A DNA stretch of 64,000 bases from Synechococcus sp. CCY 9618 (lineage in GTDB: Bacteria > Cyanobacteriota > Cyanobacteriia > PCC-6307 > Cyanobiaceae), in the NCBI RefSeq assembly GCF_019038415.1, contig NZ_JAFKRG010000040.1:56943-120942 (forward strand), given 5' to 3'. Shown here piece after piece: positions 1 to 8,058 of this stretch (position 1 is its first letter; the number at the start of each line of letters is the position of its first letter). Below the pieces are notes generated by a model. The model saw only the letters and a program-made list of their open reading frames with translations, was not told the origin of the DNA and made no database searches. The position numbers and the translations under genes are program-made.

Positions 1-2
1 AC

Positions 3-1874
3 GACTTCCTGTTCAACAGGAGCAAGCGGGAGCGGATGGTCCAGACCGTGAAGGACCGGGTGACCACGGGCGGTGGTCCCTTCGTGGTGATCGGCCACAG
101 CCAGGGGAGCATGGTCACCTATCAGGCGCTGATGGAACTGGGCGACCAGCTGGAGGTGGATCTGTACGTCACGATCGGCTCCCCCCTGGGCCTGCCCCAG
201 GTGACCGACGTGCTGCGCAAATGGCACGGGAAGAGGCTGCCGATCCCCGCGGGAGTGAAGCGCTGGGTGAACATCGCCCAGGACGGCGACATCGTCTGCC
301 TGGATCAGACCCTGGCCGATGACTACAGCGCCACCGGCAAGCCGCCGATCCGGGATGAACGGGTGGCGGGCGTCGTCTGGCCGCCCAGCAAGGCCCACTC
401 CGCCAGCCGCTACCTCTCGCGCCAGTCCACCCAGGAGACCGTGATGGGGGCCGTGGACCGCTCCCGCTTCCAGCCGGTGAGCCCGGTGACGGTGGCCCGC
501 AACCTGGCGGAGTCCCTCGACGAGGATGCGACGGCGCGGGTGCCTGTGCTGATCGAACTGATGGACCGCAACCCCGCGGCGCAGCCGGGACTGGCGGGGG
601 ATTCCCTCCAGGACGCCAGGGAGAAGGTGCTGGCCTGGATCCAGGACAAGGTGCTGACCGCTCCGATCACGGCCGACACGGTCTACCTGGAGGACCAGCT
701 GGACCGCTACGTGGCGGTGAACCTGACCCGGGCCGAGGTGGAAACCCTGGCCAGCGCGATGAGCCAGCACTACGGCGCTGCATCCCCGTCGGTGTACCGG
801 ATGTTCAGCAACAGCAGGAAGAAGGCCCTGATCAGGGACTCCATCCACGCCGTGCAGGCCCGCACCGCCCAGCTGGGATACAACGCCTACGGCCAGGGGA
901 TCACCTGGGCCGTGCTGGACACGGGCATCGACAGCCGCCATCCCCACTTCCACAACCCGGCCTTCGCCCCTGGCGGCACGATCGCCGCCGAGTGGGACTG
1001 CACCACCCGAGGTCCTGTGCTCGCCGGCAGCGACGACGATGCCAACGGCCACGGCACCCATGTGGCGGGCGTGATCGCCGGGGGACTGCAGGAGGTGGGA
1101 GGCCCGAACGGGCCGGCCATGCTGGCGATGGCTCCGAAAGCGCGGCTGGTGTCGTACAAGGTGCTGGCTGACAACGGCAGCGGCTACGACGCCTGGATCA
1201 TCAAGGCGATCGACCACATCTGGCAGCAGAACCAGAACAGCCGCCGCCTGGCCATCCAGGGGGTGAACCTGAGCCTGGGGGGGCCCTTCGATCCGGCCAG
1301 CTTCGGCTGCGGCGATTCGCCCCTGTGCGCCTCCCTGCTGCGGCTGGTGCGCCAGGGCGTGCTGGTGGTGCTGGCGGCGGGCAACGAAGGCAGCGGCGAC
1401 ATCATCGTCGACGGCTTCACCTCCACCCGCTCCTTTGACCTCTCCATCGGCGACCCCGCCAACCTGGAGGAGGCCATCGCCGTGGGGTCGGTGCATCCCA
1501 CCCTGCCCCACCGCTACGGCACCTCCTACTTCTCCTCGCGGGGCCCCACCGCCGACGGGCGCCTGAAACCCGACCTGGTGGGCCCGGGCGAGCAGATCCG
1601 CTCCTGCCGCAGCAGCAGTGACCCCAACCGCAGCCCCGACCGCGACCGAGAGAAAAGCGTCGAGGAGCTCTACATCGCCCTCTCGGGAACGAGCATGGCG
1701 GCGCCCCACATCTCCGGCCTGCTGGCGGCCTTTCTCTCGGTGCGCAGCGAGTTCATCGGCTATCCCGACCGGGTGAAGCGGATCCTGCTGGCCCACTGCA
1801 CCGACCTGGAGCGCGACCGCTATCACCAGGGGGCAGGCCTGCCCAATCTCTCGAAGATGCTGCTGGAGACCTGA
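3..1874 (+). CDS. alpha/beta-hydrolase-like and subtilisin (S8) fusion, 5' partial
   Basis: The frame is open to the left edge, so the true start lies outside the window; the first ATG is at 36. Numbering from that ATG, the N-terminal part has a serine-hydrolase nucleophile elbow GHSQGS at about residues 20-25. The C-terminal half is a peptidase S8 domain: DTGID (Asp, about residue 290), NGHGTHVAG (His), AAGNEG (oxyanion-hole Asn) and SGTSMAAPH (Ser, about residue 551). All catalytic residues are present, so the protease is probably active. About 200 residues between the two parts carry no motif I recognise. No secretion signal can be judged because the N-terminus is missing. What the upstream part holds, and the target, are unknown. 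Confidence 0.85.
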   Translation, partial: DFLFNRSKRERMVQTVKDRVTTGGGPFVVIGHSQGSMVTYQALMELGDQLEVDLYVTIGSPLGLPQVTDVLRKWHGKRLPIPAGVKRWVNIAQDGDIVCLDQTLADDYSATGKPPIRDERVAGVVWPPSKAHSASRYLSRQSTQETVMGAVDRSRFQPVSPVTVARNLAESLDEDATARVPVLIELMDRNPAAQPGLAGDSLQDAREKVLAWIQDKVLTAPITADTVYLEDQLDRYVAVNLTRAEVETLASAMSQHYGAASPSVYRMFSNSRKKALIRDSIHAVQARTAQLGYNAYGQGITWAVLDTGIDSRHPHFHNPAFAPGGTIAAEWDCTTRGPVLAGSDDDANGHGTHVAGVIAGGLQEVGGPNGPAMLAMAPKARLVSYKVLADNGSGYDAWIIKAIDHIWQQNQNSRRLAIQGVNLSLGGPFDPASFGCGDSPLCASLLRLVRQGVLVVLAAGNEGSGDIIVDGFTSTRSFDLSIGDPANLEEAIAVGSVHPTLPHRYGTSYFSSRGPTADGRLKPDLVGPGEQIRSCRSSSDPNRSPDRDREKSVEELYIALSGTSMAAPHISGLLAAFLSVRSEFIGYPDRVKRILLAHCTDLERDRYHQGAGLPNLSKMLLET

Positions 1875-2585
1875 AGCATGCAGCGATGGACCGCCATGGT
1901 CCAGGTCTGACCCCTGCGCTTCTGCTCGCCATCAGGCCATGGGGGCTCTGCTACGCCGGGCGAGGCCGACAGCGGCTGGACCTCGCCGGGCGGAACACGC
2001 CGCTGGTGAGCCGGCCCTTGGGTGGCGACCGAGCTGTTGGTTGAATCGGATGAGAAGGCAGGGCCCCAGCGGATCGGGGTGTCCCAGGCGACCCTGATCC
2101 TGCCCATTCCTTCCTGTGACCGAGCGGAACAGGGTTTTGGGCCTCGGATCCCAGCGGGCCACAGGAAAGTCGACGATCAGGACGAGCCGAAACGGATTCG
2201 ACAACAGCCGCTCATAAGATGTGCTTAACAGTGCATCCAGGATTGCTCAGATCCAGCTGAAGCCCTGCGTTCTCAACGGTTGAATGTATCAGGACTGCCC
2301 GTAGATCTCCGAATCAGGTGCAATCCATCGGCAGGTTCATGATATAGTAAGTTCACTGGAAACGGGCAACCGCTCTACCTCGAGCATTTCCTCACGCTCG
2401 GCTTGCAAGCTGAGTCTGTGGGCTCGGTTCAGTGATGCAGGGAAACAGCACTTCCCTGCCCTGATGCAGTAGCCAAGCGCGTCCATCCTGACGACCGATA
2501 TCCGTCGTACAAGGGCTTCGGTCCATCCGGATGTTGTCGCAGGAGGTGGCCCGTTCCAGATGTCGTTTCATTGGAGATTCACACC
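1875..2585. other. 711-bp non-coding stretch with hairpins
   Basis: I find no convincing gene here; the open frames on both strands are short and match nothing I know. The right half has lower GC. It holds a TATAGT (2343-2348) without a good -35, and two hairpins: an imperfect one around 2391-2408, and a perfect 8-bp stem at 2437-2444 / 2452-2459 with a 7-base loop. Neither is followed by a T-run, so they look like leader structure rather than terminators. They could be part of a long 5' leader of the coiled-coil gene that follows. Confidence 0.4.
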
Positions 2586-2933
2586 ATGACCAGCACCCAA
2601 CAACAGACCAGCACCCGTTCCTCCGGGAATATGGACAATGTCGACGAGCGCCTGCGCCAGGCCATTCTCGACAAGCGCCAGGCCCAGATCCAGGAATTGT
2701 CCGAAAAAATCGATCGGCTGCAGAACCAGGCCCGACAAGTGGCTGACGATGTCCGCAGCGAAACCCAGAGCAAGATCGACGACCTGAAGGCCGCCCGTGA
2801 TGCGGCGACCGCCCGGCTGGAGGAGCTGAAGCAAGGTACCCAGGAGACCTGGTCCAGCCTGCTCGAGCAGACAGACGAGGCGTTCCAGTCGATGTCCGAT
2901 CGTTTTCACTCCTTCGTCAACAATCAGGCCTGA
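2586..2933 (+). CDS. small coiled-coil protein, sll1863-type stress protein
   Basis: A 115-residue, highly charged protein with no signal peptide or membrane segment. After a polar Gln/Thr/Ser-rich N-terminus (residues 1-15) it is almost all heptad-patterned helix rich in Gln, Arg, Glu and Asp. ATG 2586 is preferred over an in-frame TTG at 2571 because GGAG lies at 2573-2576, nine bases upstream. Composition and size resemble the cyanobacterial sll1863 family of stress-responsive coiled-coil proteins; this rests on pattern memory only. It is followed after 59 bases by a PfkB kinase. Function is unknown. Confidence 0.7.
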   Translation: MTSTQQQTSTRSSGNMDNVDERLRQAILDKRQAQIQELSEKIDRLQNQARQVADDVRSETQSKIDDLKAARDAATARLEELKQGTQETWSSLLEQTDEAFQSMSDRFHSFVNNQA

Positions 2934-2992
2934 TCGTCGCTTTCCTCAGTCCTCTCGATCTTGCAGCCACCAACCCTTTCCTTCCCCTGCCT

Positions 2993-4051
2993 ATGTCCAA
3001 CGCCACCACAACCAAACCCATCCCTTCCGACACCCGCAACCAACCCCAGGTGCTCTGCTTCGGCGAAGCGCTGATGAACCGCATCAACGGACCTGAAGCC
3101 GCCAGCGAGGCAGGCAGCATGGATATCCCAGGTGGGGCCCCGGCCAGCGTCGCCTGCGGCGTGGCCCGCCTCGGCACACCCGCCACGTTCCTGGGCCGCA
3201 TCGGAGCCGATCCGATCGGTGCCCAGCTGATCGATCTCTTCGAGCAGCGGCAGGTGGCCACCCCGGCCCTCCAACGGGATCCGGAGCGCCCCACCCGGGT
3301 GGCCCGGCTGTCCCGGGAGGACGGCGGTGATCTGAGTTTCGAGGAATTCCTGGGCGATCGGGGCCTGGGCTTCGCCGACACAGCAGTGGTGCCCGCCACC
3401 CTGGCCGAATCCGTGAAGCCCCTGCTTGAGGAAGCCAAATGGTTGCTCGTCAGCACCAACACCCTCACCAGCGGATCCAGTGCCATGGCCCTTGATCTGC
3501 TGCTCAAGCGAGCCACGGCCCAGGGGGTCGGCATCGCCCTCGAAATCGACTGGCGCCCGGGCTTCTGGGGGCTGGCCGCCGATGCCGCTCCTTCGGCGGA
3601 GGTGCGACGTCGCTTCCGCCCCCTCGCCGAGGCGGCCACCCTGATTCGCTGCTCCGCCTCGGAGGCGGAAGGCTTTTTCGGCAGCGCCGATCCGGCGGCC
3701 ATCCACGCTGGCCTGCCCAAGCGGCCCGCCGTGCTGGTTCTCGATCCCGACGGAACGGTGAACTGGTGTCTGGGGGGCCGCACAGGCACCCTGGCGGCCG
3801 TCGACCAGCATTCCCCCAGCCATCCCCTCGGTGTCGGGGAGGCATTCACTGCAGCCGTACTCGACGGGCTCTGCCGCCAGCCGGACCTGCTTGAGGCACC
3901 AGCCCCAGGGGGTGAGGGCGTGGCCGGCCCCGGGCCGATCGAAGAATTGCTGCGCTTCGCCTCCGCCTGTGGTGCCATCGTGGGCCGTGTTGAAGGGGCG
4001 ATTGAGCCCCAGCCCAGTCGTGAGGCGGTGCAGGAGTTTCTCTCCGCCTGA
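2993..4051 (+). CDS. PfkB-family carbohydrate kinase (fructokinase-like), altered active site
   Basis: A 352-residue ribokinase/PfkB-fold protein. The N-terminal sugar-binding signature is clear (CFGEALMNRI, then GGAPASVACGVARLG and FLGRIGADPIG). The C-terminal PfkB signature, normally DTTGAGDAF with Asp as catalytic base, reads HPLGVGEAF at about residues 277-285, so the Asp is replaced by Glu and the GAG anion hole by GVG. A family member would phosphorylate fructose or a related sugar in the cytosol; this one may be slow, altered in specificity, or non-catalytic like the plant plastid fructokinase-like proteins. It ends just before a terminator. Confidence 0.85.
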   Translation: MSNATTTKPIPSDTRNQPQVLCFGEALMNRINGPEAASEAGSMDIPGGAPASVACGVARLGTPATFLGRIGADPIGAQLIDLFEQRQVATPALQRDPERPTRVARLSREDGGDLSFEEFLGDRGLGFADTAVVPATLAESVKPLLEEAKWLLVSTNTLTSGSSAMALDLLLKRATAQGVGIALEIDWRPGFWGLAADAAPSAEVRRRFRPLAEAATLIRCSASEAEGFFGSADPAAIHAGLPKRPAVLVLDPDGTVNWCLGGRTGTLAAVDQHSPSHPLGVGEAFTAAVLDGLCRQPDLLEAPAPGGEGVAGPGPIEELLRFASACGAIVGRVEGAIEPQPSREAVQEFLSA

Positions 4052-4108
4052 AACCAGCCACGTGGCCCTTCCCGCAGAGCGAGGGCTGGACACCATCGCT
4101 CCCCCTCA

Positions 4109-4138
4109 GCCCTCCGGCCCTGGCCGGAGGGCTTTGTC
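4109..4138. terminator. bidirectional rho-independent terminator
   Basis: A 10-bp perfect inverted repeat, AGCCCTCCGG at 4109-4118 and CCGGAGGGCT at 4125-4134, with a 6-base loop and TTTGT after it on the plus strand. It sits between the convergent pfkB-type gene and proB and probably serves the former. Confidence 0.75.
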
Positions 4139-4149
4139 ATGGGGGCCTC

Positions 4150-5289
4150 TCAGCTCGGCCGGCAGGTGAGCACCAGCTGATTGCGGTGCACCACCGCATC
4201 GCCCACCGTCCCCAGGCGGCGGCGCACCTCCTCGCTGCTCAGCCCCATGATCTGGCGCAGCTCCTCGCTGCTGAGGGTGCTCAGGCCCCGGCCCAGTTCC
4301 CGGCCGTCGCTGGCCAGCACCCGCACCGCATCACGCCTGGAGAAGTGGCCCTCCACCTGCCGGATGCCCACCGCCAGCAGGGAGGCCCCCTGCTGCAGCA
4401 GGGCCCGCTCAGCGCCCGCATCCACCCGCACGCTGCCCTTCACCAGCAGGGCATGGGCCAGCCAGCTCTTGCGGTCGGCCAGGGGAGTGGTGCTGGGCTG
4501 GAACACGGTGCCCACCTTGTCTCCGGCGAACAGGGCATCGAGCACCGCCGGGTCGCGACCATCGGCAAGCCGCACCCGGATGCCACTGGACGTGGCGATG
4601 CGGGCCGCCGCCAGCTTGGTGGTCATGCCTCCGGTGCCCCACTGGCCGCCGCCCTCGGCCACGTGGCTGAGGCGCTCCAGTTCGACCAGATCACGCACCT
4701 CCTCGATCGGCAGCGCCTGAGCATCGGTGCGGGGATTGCCCGAATAGAGCCGGTCCACGTCAGTGAGCAGCACCAGCTCGTCGGCGCCGATGGCCACCGC
4801 TACCAGGGCCGAAAGGGTGTCGTTGTCGCCGAAGCGCAGTTCGTCGGTGGCCAGGGTGTCGTTCTCGTTCACCACCGGCAGCACCCCCCAGGTGAGCAAC
4901 TGCTCCAGGGTGCGGCAGGCGTTTCGGTAGCGGCGCCGGGACGCCAGATCGCTGCGGGTGAGCAGCACCTGGGCCACCGCCAGCCCGCGCACGGCGAAGG
5001 CGTCCTGGTAGAGCCCCATCAGCCGGCCCTGGCCCACGGCGGCGGCCGCCTGCAGGGCCACCACCTCGGTGGGGCGCTTCGTGAACCGCAGGGCCTCACA
5101 GCCCAGGCCCACGGCACCGCTGGTGACCAGGGCCAGCTGGTCGCCCCTGCGCTGCTGCCGGCCGAAGCTGGCCGCCAGATCGGCGATCACCGCCGCCGTG
5201 GGCCGCTCTGGGGTGCCCCGCAGCAGGCTGGTGCCCACCTTGATCACACGCCGCAGGCCGGCACCACCGGCCGCAGGAGTAGGCACCAT
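4150..5289 (-). CDS. proB: glutamate 5-kinase
   Basis: Cytosolic enzyme that phosphorylates L-glutamate to glutamyl 5-phosphate, the first step of proline synthesis. At 379 residues it is the full two-domain form: an amino-acid-kinase domain beginning IKVGTSLLRG (about residue 16), with NENDTLATDEL and the nucleotide-binding segment GTGGMTTKLAAA, then a C-terminal PUA domain (about residues 285-379). Its ATG overlaps the TGA of the HAD phosphatase gene (ATGA at 5286-5289), so the two are probably translationally coupled. It is the last gene of the minus-strand ruvX cluster. Regulation by proline is expected for the family but cannot be read here. Confidence 0.95.
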   Translation of the reverse strand: MVPTPAAGGAGLRRVIKVGTSLLRGTPERPTAAVIADLAASFGRQQRRGDQLALVTSGAVGLGCEALRFTKRPTEVVALQAAAAVGQGRLMGLYQDAFAVRGLAVAQVLLTRSDLASRRRYRNACRTLEQLLTWGVLPVVNENDTLATDELRFGDNDTLSALVAVAIGADELVLLTDVDRLYSGNPRTDAQALPIEEVRDLVELERLSHVAEGGGQWGTGGMTTKLAAARIATSSGIRVRLADGRDPAVLDALFAGDKVGTVFQPSTTPLADRKSWLAHALLVKGSVRVDAGAERALLQQGASLLAVGIRQVEGHFSRRDAVRVLASDGRELGRGLSTLSSEELRQIMGLSSEEVRRRLGTVGDAVVHRNQLVLTCRPS

Positions 5290-5798
5290 CAGCCCGGAAC
5301 CGAACCCACCCAGCGGGCCATGCGCAGCTCCAGGTTCTGCAGGCGGTCCTGGCGGCAGGGTTCGCCATCCGCGTCGATCGGCTTCACCAGCACGGTGAAC
5401 AGGCCCATGCGGTTGCCCACCAGCACATCGGTGAACAGCCGGTCGCCCACCAGGGCCACCCGGGCCGGGGGAAGATCGAGCTCCTGCAGCACCCGCCGCA
5501 GGGCCGACCGCCGCGGCTTGCTCGCGGAGGTGGTGTAAGGCAGGCCGAGGCTGTCGGCCACGGCGCCGATGCGGCGCCGTGAGGGATTGTTGCTCAGCAG
5601 ATGCAGGGGGAGCCGCTCGCGGGCGTGGCGCAGCCAGAGTTCAGCCTGGGGGGGCAGGGTGGCCTGGCGACTGGGAAGCAGGGTGCGGTCCACATCCAGC
5701 ACCAGGGCTCGGATGTCACGGTCGAGCAGATCCTGCAGGGGCAGGTGGGCCAGGGTCGTCCCCGGGAGCCAGTCGGGGGTGAGCAGATCCCGCAGCAT
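5289..5798 (-). CDS. YqeG-family HAD IIIA-type phosphatase
   Basis: 169 residues with the HAD motifs in order: DVDRTLL (motif I, about residue 36), LLSNNP (motif II), a Lys in the KPRR segment and VGDRLFTD (motif IV). Size and the Asp-Val-Asp-Arg-Thr variant of motif I match the YqeG/GEP4-like family; GEP4 is the yeast mitochondrial phosphatidylglycerophosphate phosphatase. The cyanobacterial substrate is not established; phosphatidylglycerophosphate is possible. Both ends overlap neighbours by ATGA (DUF3727 gene upstream, proB downstream). Confidence 0.85.
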   Translation of the reverse strand: MLRDLLTPDWLPGTTLAHLPLQDLLDRDIRALVLDVDRTLLPSRQATLPPQAELWLRHARERLPLHLLSNNPSRRRIGAVADSLGLPYTTSASKPRRSALRRVLQELDLPPARVALVGDRLFTDVLVGNRMGLFTVLVKPIDADGEPCRQDRLQNLELRMARWVGSVPG

Positions 5799-6346
5799 CA
5801 GTCGTCGCTCTCCCGATCGTCGAGCTCCGCCTCGATGCGGGGCTGAACCCGCTCGAATTCCTCCCCTTCCACCATCACCGCATCGGCCCCCTCCATGCGG
5901 GCCACCACGAAGAAGGGATCCAGGGGGATGTAGAGGCCGTATTCCTCCTCGCCGGCCATGAAGCTCACCAGCAGTTCGTAGGTCTCGCTGTCGTCGTCCC
6001 CCTCCTCATCCTCCAGCTCATCAGGGTCGGGCTCCTCCAGTTCACCGCTGACGGTGAGGGTGACGGCGGAACGCACCAGGGTGAGGTCGTGCTCCTGAAG
6101 CACCACATCCGCCACCGACAGCACCGGCTCAGTGGCCGCAAGGGTCTCGATCAGTTCCGGGTCGTCATCCTCCTGCAGCCGGAACAGGCACACCGGGGTA
6201 TCCACCGGCGTCAGCAGGGCGTAGTCGTGCCCGTCGAGGGGGATCAGCTGTTCCAGGAAGCACAGCAACTGGCGGCCGCTGCCGTCCCTCACCAGCACGG
6301 TGGGCACGTCGCCGGAGCCCGTCATGGCAGGGGGGTCGGAGGGCAT
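5798..6346 (-). CDS. DUF3727 domain-containing protein
   Basis: 182 residues, strongly acidic, with a run of Asp/Glu around residues 105-120 between two beta-rich halves. The pattern matches the cyanobacterial/plastid DUF3727 family, whose function is unknown to me. ATG 6346 leaves a 19-base gap to ruvX; a second ATG at 6325 is possible. The frame stays open further upstream, but that part overlaps ruvX in another frame and has no family similarity. Its stop overlaps the HAD gene start. Confidence 0.8.
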   Translation of the reverse strand: MPSDPPAMTGSGDVPTVLVRDGSGRQLLCFLEQLIPLDGHDYALLTPVDTPVCLFRLQEDDDPELIETLAATEPVLSVADVVLQEHDLTLVRSAVTLTVSGELEEPDPDELEDEEGDDDSETYELLVSFMAGEEEYGLYIPLDPFFVVARMEGADAVMVEGEEFERVQPRIEAELDDRESDD

Positions 6347-6365
6347 CGGGGAGGTGCGGGTGTTC

Positions 6366-6884
6366 TCAGAATGGATCAGCGCCTGCCGCTGCGCCCACGC
6401 CGATGGCCGCCGGGGCGACCGGATCGCCTGTGATCGCGCCTGGCGCAAGGGGTTCGGGGCCTTCCCGCAGCCACTGCTCCAGCAGCAGGGCCGCCGCCGC
6501 GCTGTCGAGGCGGCCGCTGCGGTCCCCGTGCAGCCCGCAGCGTTCGCCCGCCTCCCAGCTGCTGGCGTGCTCGTCCACCCAGGCCAGGGGCAGACCGTGA
6601 CCCATGGCCGCAAGGGCGCGGCTGAGCCTGAGGCCATAGCGGCGGCAGTGAACCGCCTGGGGAGTGGGCCGCTGGCCGGCATCCAGAGGCAGACCCACCA
6701 CCAGGGCCTCCACCCGCCGCTGGCGCACCAGGGTCAGCAGACGGGGCAGGTCGGCGGCGAAATCGCCCCGGGCCAGGGCCGGCAGGGGCGAGACCGTGAG
6801 CCCCAGAGGGTCGCAGCCGGCCAGGCCGATGCGACGGCGGCCCACATCCAGGGCGAGCACCGAGCGGGGCCGCGGCACTGCCAT
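6366..6884 (-). CDS. ruvX: YqgF/RuvX-type Holliday junction resolvase
   Basis: 172 residues, RNase H-like fold. Family signatures are visible: LALDVGRRRIGLA near the N-terminus (first acidic residue), VVGLPLD in the middle, VDEHASS as the usual DER-like motif, and DSAAAALLLEQWL near the C-terminus. Proteins of this family resolve recombination intermediates or act in rRNA processing. The unusually long tail (about residues 148-172) is Ala/Gly-rich. It starts directly after the GNAT-like gene (6885) and leads into the DUF3727-HAD-proB cluster. Confidence 0.85.
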   Translation of the reverse strand: MAVPRPRSVLALDVGRRRIGLAGCDPLGLTVSPLPALARGDFAADLPRLLTLVRQRRVEALVVGLPLDAGQRPTPQAVHCRRYGLRLSRALAAMGHGLPLAWVDEHASSWEAGERCGLHGDRSGRLDSAAAALLLEQWLREGPEPLAPGAITGDPVAPAAIGVGAAAGADPF

Positions 6885-8018
6885 TCAGCGGGGCGCCAGG
6901 GGCAGATTCCCCAGGGGACCGCTGGGGGTGGGCATGGGCCGGCGACGGGGCTGGAGCTGCTCCAGCACCGCCCCGATGCGACGGGCGGCCCGCTGGGCCG
7001 GCTGGCCCTCCTGGCGCCGCCAGACGCTGCGGGCCATGAGCACCTCCTCGCCGTGGGCCTCTGCCCCCAGGGCCTGGAGCCAGGCCTGCCGGGCCCCGTC
7101 ACTCACTTCGCAGCGCAGCCAGAGGCAGGTGCCGTCCCTGCCGATGCGATGCAGCAGGGACTCCGCTGCGGTCCCCAGCAGATGCCCCCAGCCGGGATGG
7201 ACGCTGAGCTCCACCATCCGACCACCCCCGGGATGCTCATCCAGCCAGCGCACGCCGGCCACGGCCTCGTTGCGCACGGCGTCGACCAGCATCCAGCCAT
7301 GGCCCCGGCTCTGGTCGAGCAGATCCTCGATGCGCCGATCCAGCAACTGGCGCAGATGGGCCGGGCAGGTGGCCTGCTCCAGATGCCAGAGCAGGGAGGC
7401 GGTGCGCCGGTTGAGCGGCCGCAGCTGCAGCTCGGCGGGAGAAGCGGCAGGGGCGACCCGGTCGGCCGCCGACTGCCAACGCCACAGCCGGTCGGTGCGC
7501 TGGGGCTGGAAGCCCTGCTCCCGCAGGGTGGCCAGCCGGGGGGTGTCAAGGCTGGAAGCGGTGGCGATCCAGCTGGCAGCGCCCTTGACCCGGCCGATGG
7601 CCTGGCGCAGCAGATCTCCGCCCAGAGCCGCCCGGCCGGGAGCGGAAGCGTCGTCGGCGGCGGCCAGGGCCAGCCGCAGGTGCTGCACCTGCCAGCAGGT
7701 GCCGCTGCGGTTGAGCCGACGGCTGACGATCAGGCCCAGCACCTGCTGGCGGGTGAGGCCCTGGCGCTGCAGCGCCACCAGCACCTGGGGTGCCAGGGGC
7801 CGCCGGCTCGTCACCGCCGCCAGCAGCTTCTCCGGCAGGGCGAGCAGCAGGGAGCGCTGCAGCAGGGGCTGGAGGGGCAGGAAGGACGGGTCATCCAGGA
7901 GGGGCAGGTGCCAGCCCTGGAGGGGCTCGACCGTCCAGCTGGGGGAGGTTCTGCCCTTGGCAGGCACTGGCACTGCAGGCACTGGCACGGCAGGAGACGT
8001 TGGTGACGAACGGAACAT
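6885..8018 (-). CDS. cyanobacterial GNAT-like conserved protein
   Basis: 377 residues, no signal peptide or membrane segment. The C-terminal half (about 190-330) has the alternating pattern of an acetyltransferase (GNAT) fold, with GVRWLDEHPGGG and then a Val-Glu-Leu-Ser-Val-His strand, but no clear acetyl-CoA loop; the enzymatic assignment is tentative. Residues 10-20 contain a short Pro-Val-Pro-Ala repeat coded by a tandem 15-bp repeat near 7967-7993. Gene end and ruvX start abut, so they are likely co-transcribed. Function unknown. Confidence 0.6.
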   Translation of the reverse strand: MFRSSPTSPAVPVPAVPVPAKGRTSPSWTVEPLQGWHLPLLDDPSFLPLQPLLQRSLLLALPEKLLAAVTSRRPLAPQVLVALQRQGLTRQQVLGLIVSRRLNRSGTCWQVQHLRLALAAADDASAPGRAALGGDLLRQAIGRVKGAASWIATASSLDTPRLATLREQGFQPQRTDRLWRWQSAADRVAPAASPAELQLRPLNRRTASLLWHLEQATCPAHLRQLLDRRIEDLLDQSRGHGWMLVDAVRNEAVAGVRWLDEHPGGGRMVELSVHPGWGHLLGTAAESLLHRIGRDGTCLWLRCEVSDGARQAWLQALGAEAHGEEVLMARSVWRRQEGQPAQRAARRIGAVLEQLQPRRRPMPTPSGPLGNLPLAPR

Positions 8019-8058
8019 GAACGACGGCTGCCTATTTTGACGCCGTCATTTGATGATT

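Noticed and set aside
4186..5538. Long plus-strand open frame over proB and the HAD gene
   Set aside because: Antisense shadow of strongly supported genes; low-complexity composition.
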